Positions 1 to 15,000 are shown, counted from the first letter of the stretch. The stretch: DNA of 64,000 nt from Putridiphycobacter sp965230195 (GCA_965230195.1 OZ245997.1:248001-312000); one strand, 5' to 3'. The notes: a model not told the origin generated them from the letters alone. Numbers and translations are program-made.

Positions 1-2
1 GC

Positions 3-3000
3 CGAGAGGCTCAAGATCAAGTCCAAAACATCATTGATCGGATTGTGACGCCACCTTGCATCGATACCGATGAGATGAGCAGCATGACGATCGATGCATC
101 TGTGGCAGACGTTGTGCGTATCGGATGTGTCTACATGGACAGGACAGAAGGACTGTCATCATCTGGGTCACTGGTGCACTCAGAGAGGACCGTAAAGCAG
201 CTGAGTTTGCTAGCTTCTGCGTGCGAGTCACAAAGGACGGTGCTGCTCGAGGGTGGAACGTGTTCCAAGAAGACAGCCCTTGTCAGAGAATTGGCCCTGC
301 TCACAGGAAGACCGCTGTTGGTGCTCTCTCTGCATCGCGACTGCGAAGTCTCTAACCTGATTGGACAATGGTTGCCTCTTTCGCCCAAAACCATTTCGGA
401 GAAACTGAAGCAGAGTATCTTCTTTCTGAGAGATGAAATGTTACTCCATGGTATGAAAATGACCGAGAGTTGGAATGACGAGGTGCTGAAAAGGGAATTC
501 TTCATGAGCGCGAGATGGGCGTACATGCCTGCAGCAAGTGCCCGAAATGAAGATACACTGAGCGACACAGTAAAGAGACTGAATGACCTGATGGTCGTGC
601 TGGAAAAGGGAGAATCGAAACGATCTACAGAATTCCGTCGCAGATTCCGGTTGCTTGAGTACGAGTGCAGATCGAACGTGGATTCTCCAGAAGGACTCGT
701 CTTCACCTTCGTCGAAGCCGACCTCATCAAAGCCCTCGAATCTGGACACTTTGTTTTCTTCGACGACATCAATGCTGCGCCGCCAGATGTGATCGAGAGA
801 GTTCTTTCTCTGTTCGAAGAAACCCCAAGTCTTAACCTCTACGAACACTCGGATGGAAAAGTGTTGACTCGTGCGAGTGGCATTCACCCAGAGACCAGAA
901 TATTCGCTGCTGCAGATAGGAAGCGAATCAACACCTATAAAATGTCAAACCCCTTGCTCAACAGAATGATCAAGATCTGGCTTCCAGAGATCGATAGTAA
1001 GCAGCAGGGCGGTCTTGAATTTTTATCTTCTTTAACCCTTTTCATTGTAGGTGATGTATCCGAGATGAAAACAAACGAGCTGAAGAGGCACGAAATTGTC
1101 GACATTGTTTCAGAGCAATTGGGATCTCATGCCGGTGGCGACGTCGCTGCATTACTGTCGGCACTGTTTCACGCCCAAGTGAGAAACAATGTGCGGACAT
1201 CGAAGCTGATGGTGTTGAAAGACACATCCATCACCTTCCGAACTCTGAAGCAAGCAATATCCGTTGCTCGGACTTGGCTGGATCGCGGTGAACAACTGTT
1301 CACTGCTGTCGTATGGGGTCTCTGGAGGACGTATGCTGCAGTTGTCAAGGAAACCGATGATCTGCAATGGCTGTACGAAGCGATGTTGCAGTCATGCAGA
1401 GAGGCGCGTTCTCTGTCTCTTGTGAATCTATCCGAAAGAAGAGACAAACGCATCTTCACGCCTTTCCAGAGAGAGACCAGAGAACTCCGAATTGTTTTTG
1501 CGTCGTTCATTCATGTCATCTTGGAGCAGTTGGTGACACAGTTTCTGAAAGTGCAAAACAGGAATGAATTCAGAGAAGCAATGAAGTCCTTTCTGGATAC
1601 GGTGTTCACAAAGATCTATCCGGAAGAGAAGGAGGCTTGTCAAGAACTCCAGAACCATCTCCACGATTGTCATGCCGACATGAGGAAGTTTCGGGCACAC
1701 TGCGGAACGCACGGATGTCATCAACTGCGAAGAATCACGGAGCAAATCAGCGAAACCAGGAAGATGACAGTCAACGAATACGTCAACAAGAACCTGCAAC
1801 GGCTCATTGCCATGTACAAAGAGTTCATGTCAAACTCCACATTCTCCGACTGGCAGCAAAGAAGGAGCTTTCTGGAAGACACACACGAAGTCCTTCGTTC
1901 TCTGATAGAATTGGCGGATGGAAATCCACATTGTCAGGAGTTAGAGATTCCGAGTATGATGAAAAAAGCCAAGAGTTTGCTCTGTATACGACACCTGACT
2001 CACTACTTCCGTGCATTTGAGAAAGAGTACTTCACAAAGAGTGTCAATTCTCTGCATGAGCTGCAAAACCGGTGTCAGAACAAGGCATTAAAATTTGCAC
2101 TGCAGAAGGAGCTGTCCAAGAAAGTGACGGACTCAGGCCCGAGGCTGAGGGATTCAATCACAGCACTGAGGGATTCAAGTATCACGAAGAGAGAGGAAAA
2201 CCACTTGGTGTTGTGTTTCTCACTTGTTGTCCTCGACTGGAAGACATCATTGCGTCTGCACGAACGCCTTGTTCTCATGCATCGAGCACAGTTCTCCGCT
2301 GGAGAAGTGCTCAAACTCCAAATACTGATCAGTCGAGCGAGACTCGTGACAGAGATGTGGAAGATGCGATACAAGATCTTGTGCCGCGAGGAGGACGAAC
2401 CATTCTGGTCAGATGCGTATGGCTCAGGCAGCAAACTTCACGCACATCCGATCTCAAGTGCCATTCCTTCATCGTCACACAGTAGTCATCAGGCGACATC
2501 CTTAGACACCGGTCTAAGAATCTCAGCAGCCCTCGAGAGATTGGATACAATTGTCAGATCACCGGGTTCAGAGGCGACATTGTGTAACGATCTGGACGAT
2601 GCTGTGAAGTTTCATTCTCAAGTTCTTGAAGACCTTCTGGCTGAGAGGAAGAAGTCCAAAGCCCCAATTCAATGGAATCTCAATGAAGTCGTGTCCAATC
2701 AAATTGGATTCCGATTCGACGCATGTTCGACAAGCACTCGAAACAGTGAATTTTGCTTGACATGGATCTCACTGCTTTGCGAATGCGAGAGAGATTCAGA
2801 TGTCGTCCCCCTAAAACTGCTGAAATGCGACGAAGAAACAGCAAAGCATGAACACTTCTCTAGAGATGGCGGCATGCAAGCGGCCATTCTGATTGGAGAC
2901 CCGTCTTGCTGTGAATCGTTGTATGGTTTAGTGGCGCTCGTCGTATTTGATAACAGAGAATGCCAACAACTCTGTCTGTACTGTTGTCCTCGGACAGATG

Positions 3001-6000
3001 AAAGAGTTTCTCAACAAGAGGAATGGTTGCTGCGATGGAAAGGTGTTCATGGTGACAAACTGGACTCTGGTGACCAACTGCACCTGAGAAAGAAAGAACT
3101 GATCGTCTGGTCGAACGTTGAAGGAAATATGTCCAGCCTGGGGCTTGTTTTGATGTCATGTCTCCGTACACTGATCGAGCACAGATGTCAATCGGCGGAT
3201 CACAGACAAGTGGATAAGAGAACAAGTATTTTGCGAACACAAATGATAGAATCTATTGACCGTCTATAAAGACCGGATGGAGTCACTGGGACAGAGAACT
3301 GATGAGACCACCCTGCTGTGTGATACGCTAACCGTCGATACCTGCCTCAGAGAAGTCCAACGAGAACACATGAACCCGGAGTGCCTTAAGAGAATGACGG
3401 CGTCCCTCGAGAAGTTCAATGATGAACGGAAGAAACAAGCGACGAATGCTGTCAGAGAACAGCTGAGCTTCATTGAAGGCAAGGTATCTTCGTCTGATTG
3501 GGGATCGACGTCCATCGCATACGGATTTCATGATCTCTTCGAGAGATTGAAAGATCATCCTGATCGAGATCTTGTGAACGAAATGAGCAAACTGGACAGG
3601 ATCATCAGAGAGCAGTTTGAAGGCGTATTCGAAGCAGTGGATTTCCTGAAACCGATCCTTAAAGCAAAAGAATTCATCATCCAGTACGCAGCTACCAGAT
3701 TGGACACTGGAGACGACAATCTTTGCTCCAAGTTCTCACGTATGCTTGAATTTCTGCCAGAAGCAGTTGACTACTTTGTCGGACTTTTGCAACAGAGCCA
3801 TTCGGATGTCATGGTTCTCGACAAAGAGAAAGAGCTTGCCATATTTGATACCTGGAAAGAGAGATACACGGGCCTCATTAAAGAATTGGGCATTTCAGAA
3901 GACTTGCTGCAAAGAAATGGTCTGAATGATGTATTCGGTGAAATGAAGTGTATGTATGCGCAACTGAAAGAAATAAAAGACAGCAATCTACTCGGTGACA
4001 GTGATGTCAATCTGATGAGGAGTAGGCCCGATTCAGGATGGAGTTCACAGTTGGACCGATACAAGTATGAGATTCGCACCCTGAAGAGCAAGTATCAAAG
4101 TCTGTGGCAAGAAGCGAAGAAGAGCCCCCAGCAAACGTCTGCCACCATAATGAGGGAAGCCATCAAGACGTGTAAGGAACTGGATAGGCTGGACCCGTCA
4201 ACGTGCAGTATGGATACATTGGACAGATACGGCGACAAATTGGGCAATCTTCAAGATCTGAATAGATCGATGTTGAATGAGGACAGTGAAAAACACTTCT
4301 CAGTGGCACAAGAAAGCAAAGAGTTGAGCATAATGTATGACAGCTGTCTGCGAGAATCCTCCTTCGCTCCAGTGAATAACTTACCGTCCACTTTTGCTGA
4401 AAGTGGCTGGATGAACACGAATCCGATGAACGATCTAGAGAAGTGCTTGACAGAGGAACTTGAGAGACCAGAAGATACCGAAAAGTTCTTGGAACAGCTA
4501 ATGTCATGGATGCAGTCTTGTCAACATCAAGCTCTATCGAAGAAAGCAGCTGAAATCATCCGGTGTTACAAAAAGGCGGAAGATCCAAAGGAAAAGAGTA
4601 AAAGGGTCACTGAATTATCTCAGCTAGATGTATTCTCTGACAAACTGGAGCTGCAGTTGGCTTTTGAAGCCAGTAAACAAGAGATACACGATGTTCTTAT
4701 CCATGCAGCTGTCGACGAGCTCATCAGCATGAAAGCTAAACATCTCTTAGGACCATATCGTGAACTGCTGCGGGCATGGCGAGCTGAGGACATAAAAAAT
4801 GGAATCATCGGTCTACTCGACATGTGTTCTGGAAAGAAGCTGACGGTGCTGCAAGCCATTTCGACCTTTGAGAAACTGAGGGAGCATGCAGCAAAATTGA
4901 GAACACGCCTTGCTTCGCATTCGTCGATGGCAAGTGCAAACTTCTCATTCTTATGCCCTGAGCTCACGGAAGACGATGTTGCCGTCATTTTCAGTTTCAA
5001 CAGAAGCGTCGCCCATGACTGTATCACACACCAGCCAAGAAAATCCGCTTGTCTGGATGTCGATGGGAGTGGAGGACTGTTGGCGCGTCATGCATTGTTG
5101 ACTGATCGCGGCACCAAAGCACAGATCTTTAGAGATTTCGCCGAAAAAATGAACACTGCAGTTGAAGCACTTAAAGATGGAAAGTGGGATTCGTTTCTGG
5201 GATGCATCGAGGATCAGGACAAACAACCAATCGTTCGAGAAATCGTGATCGCTTTCCAATTCGTCTGGCTGTCCGTCTGGCTGTCTCGTACAAAGTTCGT
5301 TCAATTTGTTAAGGAAATACGATTGTCATCCAAAGAGGAAGTTCAAAAACGAGCAGCAGATCTGGATGCAGGATGGAGCACTCGGCTCCAAAACCAAAGA
5401 AGACTGGAAGAGAGGATAATACAGTACCAAAGATACCCTATGTCAGAAACGATGTTCTCACAACATTGCCAGGCTGACGCTATCCGCTCCCTACAAGAGC
5501 TAGATGATACAAAAAAAGATCTAAGGAATTTACAGATAAAGATAGAAGAAAATAAAAACGCAATCGACAGAAGAAAGATGGATTTGTGCGCAGACTTGTC
5601 GAGCAGATTTCAAGGATTAGCCACCAAAGGTCTAGACCTGTGTGAGTCAATGCTGGGAACTGATTTGCCAGAACTCCACGAGATGCTCAATGGAGAGACA
5701 GCTGCAAACCAAGAGGCCGTAGGGGAGGTCTGCAAGGAAGTTGGACGGCAGGCGAATGATTTCCTGAAGGATCATCCATCCCCCGAGGGATCCGTCGAAA
5801 ACAAGTTGAATGGATGGATAAAAAAACTTGAAGATTTTTGCACAAAAGACCTGTGTTCCCTCGAAAAGGGTGATCCTGTGCGAGAAGCGATTCAAGACGT
5901 GTGTACTTTGCTCTCGATTGGCAATGAACGCATTCTGTATCTCCTTCGCACGGCCTCAAGTCTGGAATTCAGTAAAAACCAAAACAGTCCGCATCAAGAT

Positions 6001-9000
6001 TCCAAGAAGCTCAGAGAGAAGTGGGAGACACTTCGAGAGGCCTGCACAGGTCCCGCGGCGAATGATGGTGGAATCCGGGAACTGTGTGTGGATCTCTTGG
6101 AGGACGAAAGCAAATATAGGGAATGGAAGGAGCGTTGCATCGGCAAACCAGATGCCTTCGCATCTGCAGCTTACACACAGAACCTGATCCTGTCCACCGT
6201 CAGTCTTTGCTGTTCAAAGATAGACAGCATCGAAAAAACAGATCTGTACACAATGAAGTTGCTTCCGAGGGTTCAAGAGGCCAAAAAGGAAGGTCATTTT
6301 CAACCACTGCCACTGAATGATGCACCAGAATTGCGGCGCGTATTTGAGTCGGTTCAATGCATCTGGCATAACTGGTTCCTTTCCACAGAAAGAACAGTGG
6401 ATGAATTTCTGGCAGATCCTTTTGAGCTTTTGTGGAATATCGAGACTTTCCTGACGAAATATGGACATCTGTACGCCTCCGTCTCCTACACATCTCGACT
6501 GTTTATCCAGGGAATGCGAGACATGGTCAAGAAAATAAACAATTTTCGAATGTTCAGCTGTTCAGGACAAGAGAAGGAAAAAGAGCTTCTGCTAAAAGTC
6601 AAAGATGTGCTGCTCGAAGCCTGTCGACAGCGACCTCTGTCCCTCCAAATAAACGAGATGCAAGATGTATTCAAGGAGCTGAAGGAACAGTTCTCCGAGC
6701 TGACAGAAGTGATGCTTCGACACCGACAGCGGCCTGGTCCTTTTCTCGTGGAATTCTTGACAAGAGCACTGGATCACTGGTGGTTTGAAAGCGCTGAGTG
6801 TTGCATGCGATCTCTCCGAGAATCAAAAAGAGACGTCGACCCAGTGGCCTCGAACTGTGAGAAAGACGAGTCCGGTGCCGGTAGCATAACGCGGTTGCCT
6901 TTAGAGCAGTTCTTGCAACCTTTGCATCTCCAAAAAGAACCTCCAAATGTGAAAGGAGAGGGGTCAGCTGGTCTTAGCTCACTCAATGACAGAGAACTCA
7001 TGGACCGGTTGCACGCAATATCCCTCCTAGTAAACCAACTCCCAGCATCTGCGGGACAGAAGCTTTTCGAATGGTGGAAGACATGTAGCGTGCTGCAATC
7101 ATCCAGAACTCTGATTGAAAAGAGTGTCGTGTTCCTTAATGCACACAGTCAGTTGATGAAGCAACCCGCAGAGCTGGTGCTCCAACCAGAGAATGATAAT
7201 AAAGAAGGAACAGTTGGTGTTCTTGATGAAGCATGCGCCATCTTGCGATGTCTGTATGCAGGCATTCATAAAGACATGTTTATTTATTCGGCGAAGATTG
7301 GAGAGGATGTCGACGACTTGAGAAAAAATGTCAAGCATCTCACAGAGAAGTTTGAAGAACTGTACACGACCTGCGAGAAGGGATTTGATGAATTGATCGA
7401 AAACCAACCGTTGATGAGGCATCTCATGGTAGAAGACACAGGCTGGCAAATGCAAGAAAGGCTGTCCACTGCGTTCTTTGACGATGACAATCTCACTCTT
7501 TCGACAGAGCAGATGTTTGATTGCTATCAACAAGCATGGAGGCTTTATGGACCCCAGTCCAAGAATCTGCCAGACCGTTTGCGTTTTGAGAATTTGGATG
7601 CCTTCGTCGCCATGAGCAGCTATCTGGAAATGCTTATGAAACGTCGCCCAAAGCAACAAAAGGCGCAACGGGTGCAACGGGAACAGCGTGGGCAGACTTC
7701 TCGGCAACAGAGAGTCAATATGACAGATGCCCCTTTAGATTATGGTCCTCTGAGGAGAAAGGTTGTCAAGATCACTTTGAGCATTTTGTCGATCGGCATA
7801 ACAAACCCAGGCACTTTCTTTCAGATCTATGCAGACGAGAATGGCGTCACTGCTGGAAACGTGCACCACGTCTCGCTGCAAACCTATTCCGCAGAGAACA
7901 AAGAGATTTCGTACGACGTCAATGATGATGAGTCTTTTCGATTGACCGTGGTTTACAACGAAAGAAGAAAAGAATACAGAAAGCGCTACACAATGAGGGA
8001 GTTGGAAAGCGATTACACCAACCTCGAGTGCAAACCAATGGAATATCATGGTCCCAGCATTACTTTTTCGATTGACACCAAGGCGATCTACGTGAGTCTG
8101 GAAGCATCAGAGACAGGTTACGAACCATCATCCCGAGGGGGTATCCTGGATTACACGAACCGCATGAGATGCTTAGCGGAGAACTTCGAGAGAGAGGAGC
8201 ATCGCAGATCTCTCGAGGACGTCCCTGAATACGGATATCGGGATCGTTATGCACTTCGGCAACTGCCTCCTTCTCGACAAGTTGAAGAGATGCAGTGGTA
8301 TCATCAAGCTCGTAAGCAGTTTCACCAAGTGGAAGAATGGAGATCTGCCATAAGGAATTTCAATAAAGCCAATGAAGTTCTTGTTCACGACCGTTTCAAA
8401 ATCGAACAAGCAGCAGGTGCACTAGCCAAGGCAGTCGCCAAGCGTTCTCAGTTTTCCACCTGGAGAATGAGCACACGCGAATCCAGTTGTCCTTCCACCT
8501 CGAGCTCGAAAAAAGGCTGGTCGCCTAAGGTGCAAGAAGCGTTTGAAGAGATCCAATCCATTGTTATCAAAATGGAAGTCTTCAGTCGAAGGGCAGTGCA
8601 GAATTCTTATCTGGATGAATTCTGTCGTTCATGCTTGGACTGTCTAAGATCTCCAACCGAAAGAAGACTCGACTTGTTCGATACCAAGCAGTTAGAGCTG
8701 ATCAGTCGTATGAAACAATCTTGTCTACTGCACGGAGAGAAGGATCTCATTGAATTCAAGACAAGCAACTGGTTGAAGGCTGTTAAAGCACTTGCCCAAG
8801 CACAAGTGCAGTGGTCTGGCTGTTTTTCCGACCTCGTCAAACGGAAGAGGGAACTAGGGACTTGCAGAAATCACACTCCAAAATACCTCTCCCAAACGAA
8901 CCTCAGCAACATTCCCAAGATTGTTATCATTCATTCGGAGAGTAGAGGCTTGATTCTGAGCGATGCAAGAAAGGAGATCGATTTTGGAACTCTCTTACAT

Positions 9001-12000
9001 GCCAAAGACCTTAGCAAAAAGCATGGACAGACCCGTGTCTACACAATGGAGATTGTCAATCGATCTTCTTTCAATTTGCAGATCCAAATCACACCCGAAG
9101 ACTCTAACGCCGCCTGCTTTCTTTTGAGAGCCACAGAGAATATCCAGTTAGCTGGCGAGGCTTCGAAGAATCTGGAGTTCGCACTCAAAGACTCTGCACA
9201 TGGAGAGATACGAGAGACGTGGTGCATAACCTCTGGCGATAAAGAGCTGGATGCCACATTTGTTCTGAAAGTCAACATTCAGAGACTAGCCATTCAGCTG
9301 AGCATGTCGAAGATTAATTTCGGAGTTGTACGAACTGCATCTGAAGCGCAGAAACGCTCTGTGTCTGTCAAGAACATGACAACTCTGCCCGTTCTCGTCA
9401 AATCCCAGATCCAGCACATGCGCATTACCAGCTCTCTGTCCTTGGAGGAATCACGCATGACTCTCCAAGCAGGGAACGAGAGACCCTTTACCGTCTGGTT
9501 GAAGTCGGGATTGAAGGAAGAGTCAGTCGAAACGTTTCTTGTCATAGGCGCCATGCAGAATTACAGATACCTGCCGCTCACTGTCCAGATAAAGAAGCCC
9601 CATTTCGAACTGTTTGATAACCGTCATCGAAAAATCGATGATACCTGGTATCTCTCAGATATCAAAGTCCGGCGAACAGCCCGTCGCGCTTTCCAGATCA
9701 AGAATGTCGGCCAAGTGCCCGTTGTCTTTGAACTCCGAACAGACAGTCGAAATGTAAAGCTCTCCTTTTCGCGTGGGACAGTTGACGTGGGGAAGACATA
9801 CCCCGTGAAGTTGTCCATCAGCCATGACAAAGAAGGCCAGCACACCGAGGAGCTCAAGATCTTTGTCGAAGGAGCTGCATCTCGGGGTCTACGAATCAAT
9901 GCATCTTGGCAAGATCCGACACCCTCTTTCGAAAAGCAGAAGGTCGTCTTTAGCGTCGATCCTAAGAAGCTGGCGTCTATCGTAAGAGAGAGTGAAGATG
10001 GCAAAGAACTGTGCCTCACAGCGGCTAATACCCTCGTGCACAAACAGATTGCTGTCACAGTGTATCCACCAAAGAGTGAATATTTTCATTTTGACCAAGA
10101 GGAGTATTATCTCGAAAAGGGCAGCGAACAAGAATTCCAGATGACCTGGAAGGTCAAGCAGCTGAAGGAGTCAGAACACAGAATCGTGTTTGTCACAGAG
10201 ACTGGAAAAGAGATGAGCTTTGTCGTGTGTCTGCAACCGCCTGCCGACTTCGCCTTCGATGTTACTGCCCAGGACTGGCAGCTCATCCAGAACTGGAAGC
10301 CACGCAACGCTCCAATGCTGTCGTTCAATGTCGCAACAGACTCGCCATTCTCGATCGTGACCACGAAGCCATCATCCGTGTGCTGCGAGACGGCGACGCT
10401 GCTGAATTCTCAGTCAAGGACGCACCATGAGAGGGGTCCATGGGATTTTGGATCGGAAGACATTCCGAGCGAGTTCCGACCAACCAACAACAGGCAGAAT
10501 GGATTGAACATCCGGCTCAAGGTGGGAGACCGCCCTGGATGGATCGCGGAGAATGTGCTCGTCGAATCGCGTGACAAGGTTTTCCTGCATGAGAATCCTG
10601 CCAAGTGCAAGTTCCTACAGCGCAAGATAGCGATTGTGGGATGTGTGTCTGGCCCTTACTCCAAGTTTGAACTGTGGAAAGCAAAAGGAGATGGTTCGAT
10701 CGACCAACATGCGGGAAGTGCTGACTTCCACTCTTCTCTGCCAAGGATATTGCCGATTGCAAGACTCTTGTGTCAACAAAGGCAATCTGCCTCGGAGCAT
10801 ATGGCTCTTCTGCAGATGTTGTGCGAACTGGAAATGCTGGGATGCCATTGGGCGCTTACCGGTGAAGTGGTCAAACAGATCCTCGACCAAACAGTCGAAT
10901 CTGCAGTGAAACTCTGCGATGAAAAACTAACCGCAGCACGATCAGGAAGTGGCAAACGCTGTTTGTCGTCACTCACATGGCGGTTTTCAGATCTGATGAA
11001 GGCATACCTATCCGACAAAGGGACAGCGCTCCACGGTAGCTTCGTCAAAGTTGTGGAAGAGATGCATGTGGACGAAGAAAGACAAGCATTGGCTCAAGCA
11101 ATCTATGTGGTGATGCATGCGACATGTCCGGAAGAACAACAATGGAATGCTGCTGTGGCGTTGCTCAGAGCCAATCTCTTAGACACAGCCAGCTCCTTCT
11201 TGATGGACACTGCATGTGATCAAATCTACAGCGCCTTTCAGAACGATTCATTGACATTTGCTGGGTGTGTTGAATGGCTGAAGTCCATGCCACTGGCAGA
11301 TGACAATCCCCTTGCTGCATGTGTGTTGCTGGATGGCATACTTGCAGTATGTCAAGGATCCTCTGGGGGAGAAGAGAAGCTCTCCCATGCCATCGAGTTG
11401 TGTCTTTATCCCATTCATCTGAAGTCTTGCTTTGCAAATGCAGTGAGATCTGACACCAGTGCCAAGGAAGAGATGCTTATCCAACTTATCGAAGCTGATC
11501 GCCGAGACATACTTAACAAGACGTGCTCGAACGATGGTTGGGATGTCCTTCATGGTTTCTGCAGAATTTCGCTAAAATGCAATCCGCAGCCATCCACAAA
11601 TTGTCTTGCACTGCACTTGATCGAGATGCTGTCCAAAGAAGACGTCAAAAACTCTGAATTTTTCAAGTCCGATTGCGACATTGGATTATTGAAGCAAACG
11701 GCTCGATCCCTGCTACAGACATGTGGTATGAGCAATATACTCACTCCTCTATGGCAGCTTCACGGTTCCTTGGATCTCTATCGGCAGAGGTTCTCCTTCA
11801 TTAGAGAAATCGTGTCGTCGGCTTTCTTTGCCGTTCTCCAGCAGAAATGCGAAATGGACAATGCGACAATGATGTCACTGAAGACGCAAGCCTATAAAGA
11901 AGAGATGGGTGTCAGTTTGGAACACGATGGATACAGCGCCACTACATCAAGACATGTGCACTCCTCCTCCAATCCTGCGAGATCCCTTAACCGTGTGCAA

Positions 12001-15000
12001 GAATGGCGTGCTGCCGATGCCATGCCAAGAGAGACAATGATGCAGGATGTCAAAGAGATGGACAGTGAGATTGAATCAAAGATCTTCTACTGGTTCGACT
12101 ACTTGAAGGACATCACGAGTCCCGAGATCGACAAGAAGCGCTTTGACCAAGAAGAAAAAAGACAGAGCATCGACGAATCGCTAAAGGACTTGCAAACAGC
12201 ATTAATTGCGCTTAGGCTTGCGCAGTTCCAGTCAAAGACACATCCCTGGATCCTGCTGGCGAGAATCTATCAGTTCGCGTCCACTCTGAATGGAGAGGGA
12301 GAGGGTCATATGATCGTCAACGCACTGTCATCCTTTCCCTCCAGATTATCCAAAGAGAACGTCATATCACTCTGTCGTTCTCTGGTGGATGCTGGCCCCA
12401 AGTCGGATTCTCTCCGTCAAATTCTTACGGCAATCGACAGAGGAAGGACGGCGAAGGGGATTGTGTCCATAAAGGTCGACATGTTACGGATACTGTATTC
12501 CCAGAACATTATCGATACGATGCTTGCAACCATCGGCCAATTCGTCGAGACAGGAGAAGTGGAAATTCTCGATTACGTATACGAAGTGCTGGACTGTGAT
12601 CCTGAGAGACGAAGCGCATTTGACTGTCTGGGAGCAGTGATTCGAGCCAAGAATGCAATCTGTTCACAGGGTCCAGTCGAAGAGGGTTCTCTTGATGGGG
12701 CACAAAAGATCGAAAACTTGACCAAGGCTGTTGGCGATCTGGGAGAATGGGGTCAACACAGAAAGAGAAGCCAGTGTGTCTTGAGCATCTTCTTCAACCT
12801 CTATGCCTTTGCACTTTCAAAGAAAAACAATTCCCCGACAGCAAGTGCTGTCTCTAAGATAGCTCTTTTGACATCACTCTTTCGATTCTACAATGGACCG
12901 TGGAAAGAGAAAGACAGCGTTGCCATTCCAGATTCCAACGCACTGAGATTCGAAAAGACAGATCCGCCAAAAACACAAGATGTGGATGATAATACTGAAA
13001 TAGATAACTTATCGGACATGAGATCAGGTGAACTTGGCGGCGGTGTACACAATCCATCTGAGAATGCAGTCGAAGAAGAAGAGGCAAACAAGCAATGCTG
13101 GTTGTTGGATGATGTCCAGAGTCCATCAGGGACAGAAAGAGATCAAGGCAACAAACCATCTGAAAGACCACCACGTCGTGTGAGTCCCAAAGACGAGACG
13201 CCACCTGAAGCAGATGGCGGTCAAAGCATATCTGAACAACTGGAAGAAGTGGAGAATGTGATGAAAGACATCCATAAATCAATTGAATCTGGAGCAGAGA
13301 AGTTGTCTTCTATGGAAGGGTGTCGTGTTCTGAAGTTTGAGAATGTCATTGATTTCCTAGTCAAATTGAAGAAGGCGGCGATTATGTGGACGTTGCTCTT
13401 CGAAGCAAGTGTCTGCAAGAGCAGGTATGCCGCAAACAGTGAAGTCGACAGTCTACAGGGTGCCATTCTCTGTTCTGGCATCGACGTCGTCTCAGTTTTC
13501 TGCTTTCTGCAACAACACCTCGAATCCTGCAGTTTGTTCACAATGCCAAGTGCATTCACGACCATGCAAGACAGTGTCCTTGTATATCTAAACATCATTC
13601 CCAGAGAAGGTCTGCATAAGATGTCGAGGAAATTACTGCAGGAATGTGGATCGACCGTTGTTGTGAAAGAGAACACTACGGACGATTTCATCATGCCGTC
13701 TATCTACAGACATATGGGCCGTCAGGGAAACTATGGCGGATGGATGGATAATACATACACAAGACCTGGCATGTCATTGTATTCAGGGTTGCAAAGGGAT
13801 TATCCTTCATCGACTTTGCAAGGACGGCCTGCCTACCATCGGAAGATGATGGAAGATTTGGACAACTTTGAAAAAGAGCAGAAGAGTCTGGAAAGACAAC
13901 GCAACATGCTCGATTTCGTTATTGACCTTGGGACAGATACACAGATACATCATCTGGGAAAAGAGTATATCAATCGCAGAGAATCGGGCCAAGAAGACAT
14001 GGCTGGAGAGTCCGATGTCAAGTTGCCGAAGCATATAGATACGTCCAAAAAGATTGACGACGATCAGGAGAGAGATGGTCGGGGACTGCCCGGCGAAGCG
14101 GAACGTGGACAGGTCAAACAGGCTGCGGCAGACAATGACATGGTTGATTTCGAAGGCGACTATTCTGCTCAGAAAATGCTACTGGACAAGACATTGGACG
14201 ATGAGGACATGGTGCAGCTTTTCAAAGATGCCAAGGAGATTAATGCAAGGACGGGCGGAAAGACGCTGGACGAGCCGATCAAACTTGATCTAAATACCAA
14301 TCGTAAGTCTACTTATGAAAAGCTGCTGGAGAATGAAGACTTCATTCGCATGTTGATTTCCATCATGCAGCGATGTCAACCGTGTTTTGAACAATTCTAT
14401 CAGACGACTGTGGAAATGCATCGAATTGAATGGTGTATCTTGATTGACAACTCTGGATCTATGCAGCGCAAGAGTATTCAGATGAATGTGGCGTTGGCAT
14501 TGACCATGGAGATTCTGAGAAGAATGGAACAGCCATTTGCAGTGACCCGCTTTGGCGATCGAAACTCTCAACAGATGCTGAAAATGGTCACAGATCATTT
14601 TACTGACGTCATCGGACAGAAAGTGATTGAGTCCTTCTCATATGATCAAGGCACATATATAGCAACTGCCATTGCAAATGCTGCAGAGACCGTTTGGCCT
14701 ACCAGTTCATCAGAAGAAGACGAAGACCCTCGATGCCACAGAGTCATGTTCTTGATCACGGATGGCATCACTCAAGAGAGAAAACGACAAGACTATAGTG
14801 TTATATGCGCGAGGAGATCTATGGCACTTGTTGTGCTGAATCTGACGAACGAAGCACACAGAGAGATGTTGGACATGGTTCAAGGTTTATGGGATCGCGT
14901 TGCACTGAATTTTCAAGTCCTGGATGTTGAACAGGATTTTGTTACTCTTCCAGCATGCATCAGCGAGATGATCAAGGCTGTGCTGAATGAGTACTGGAAA

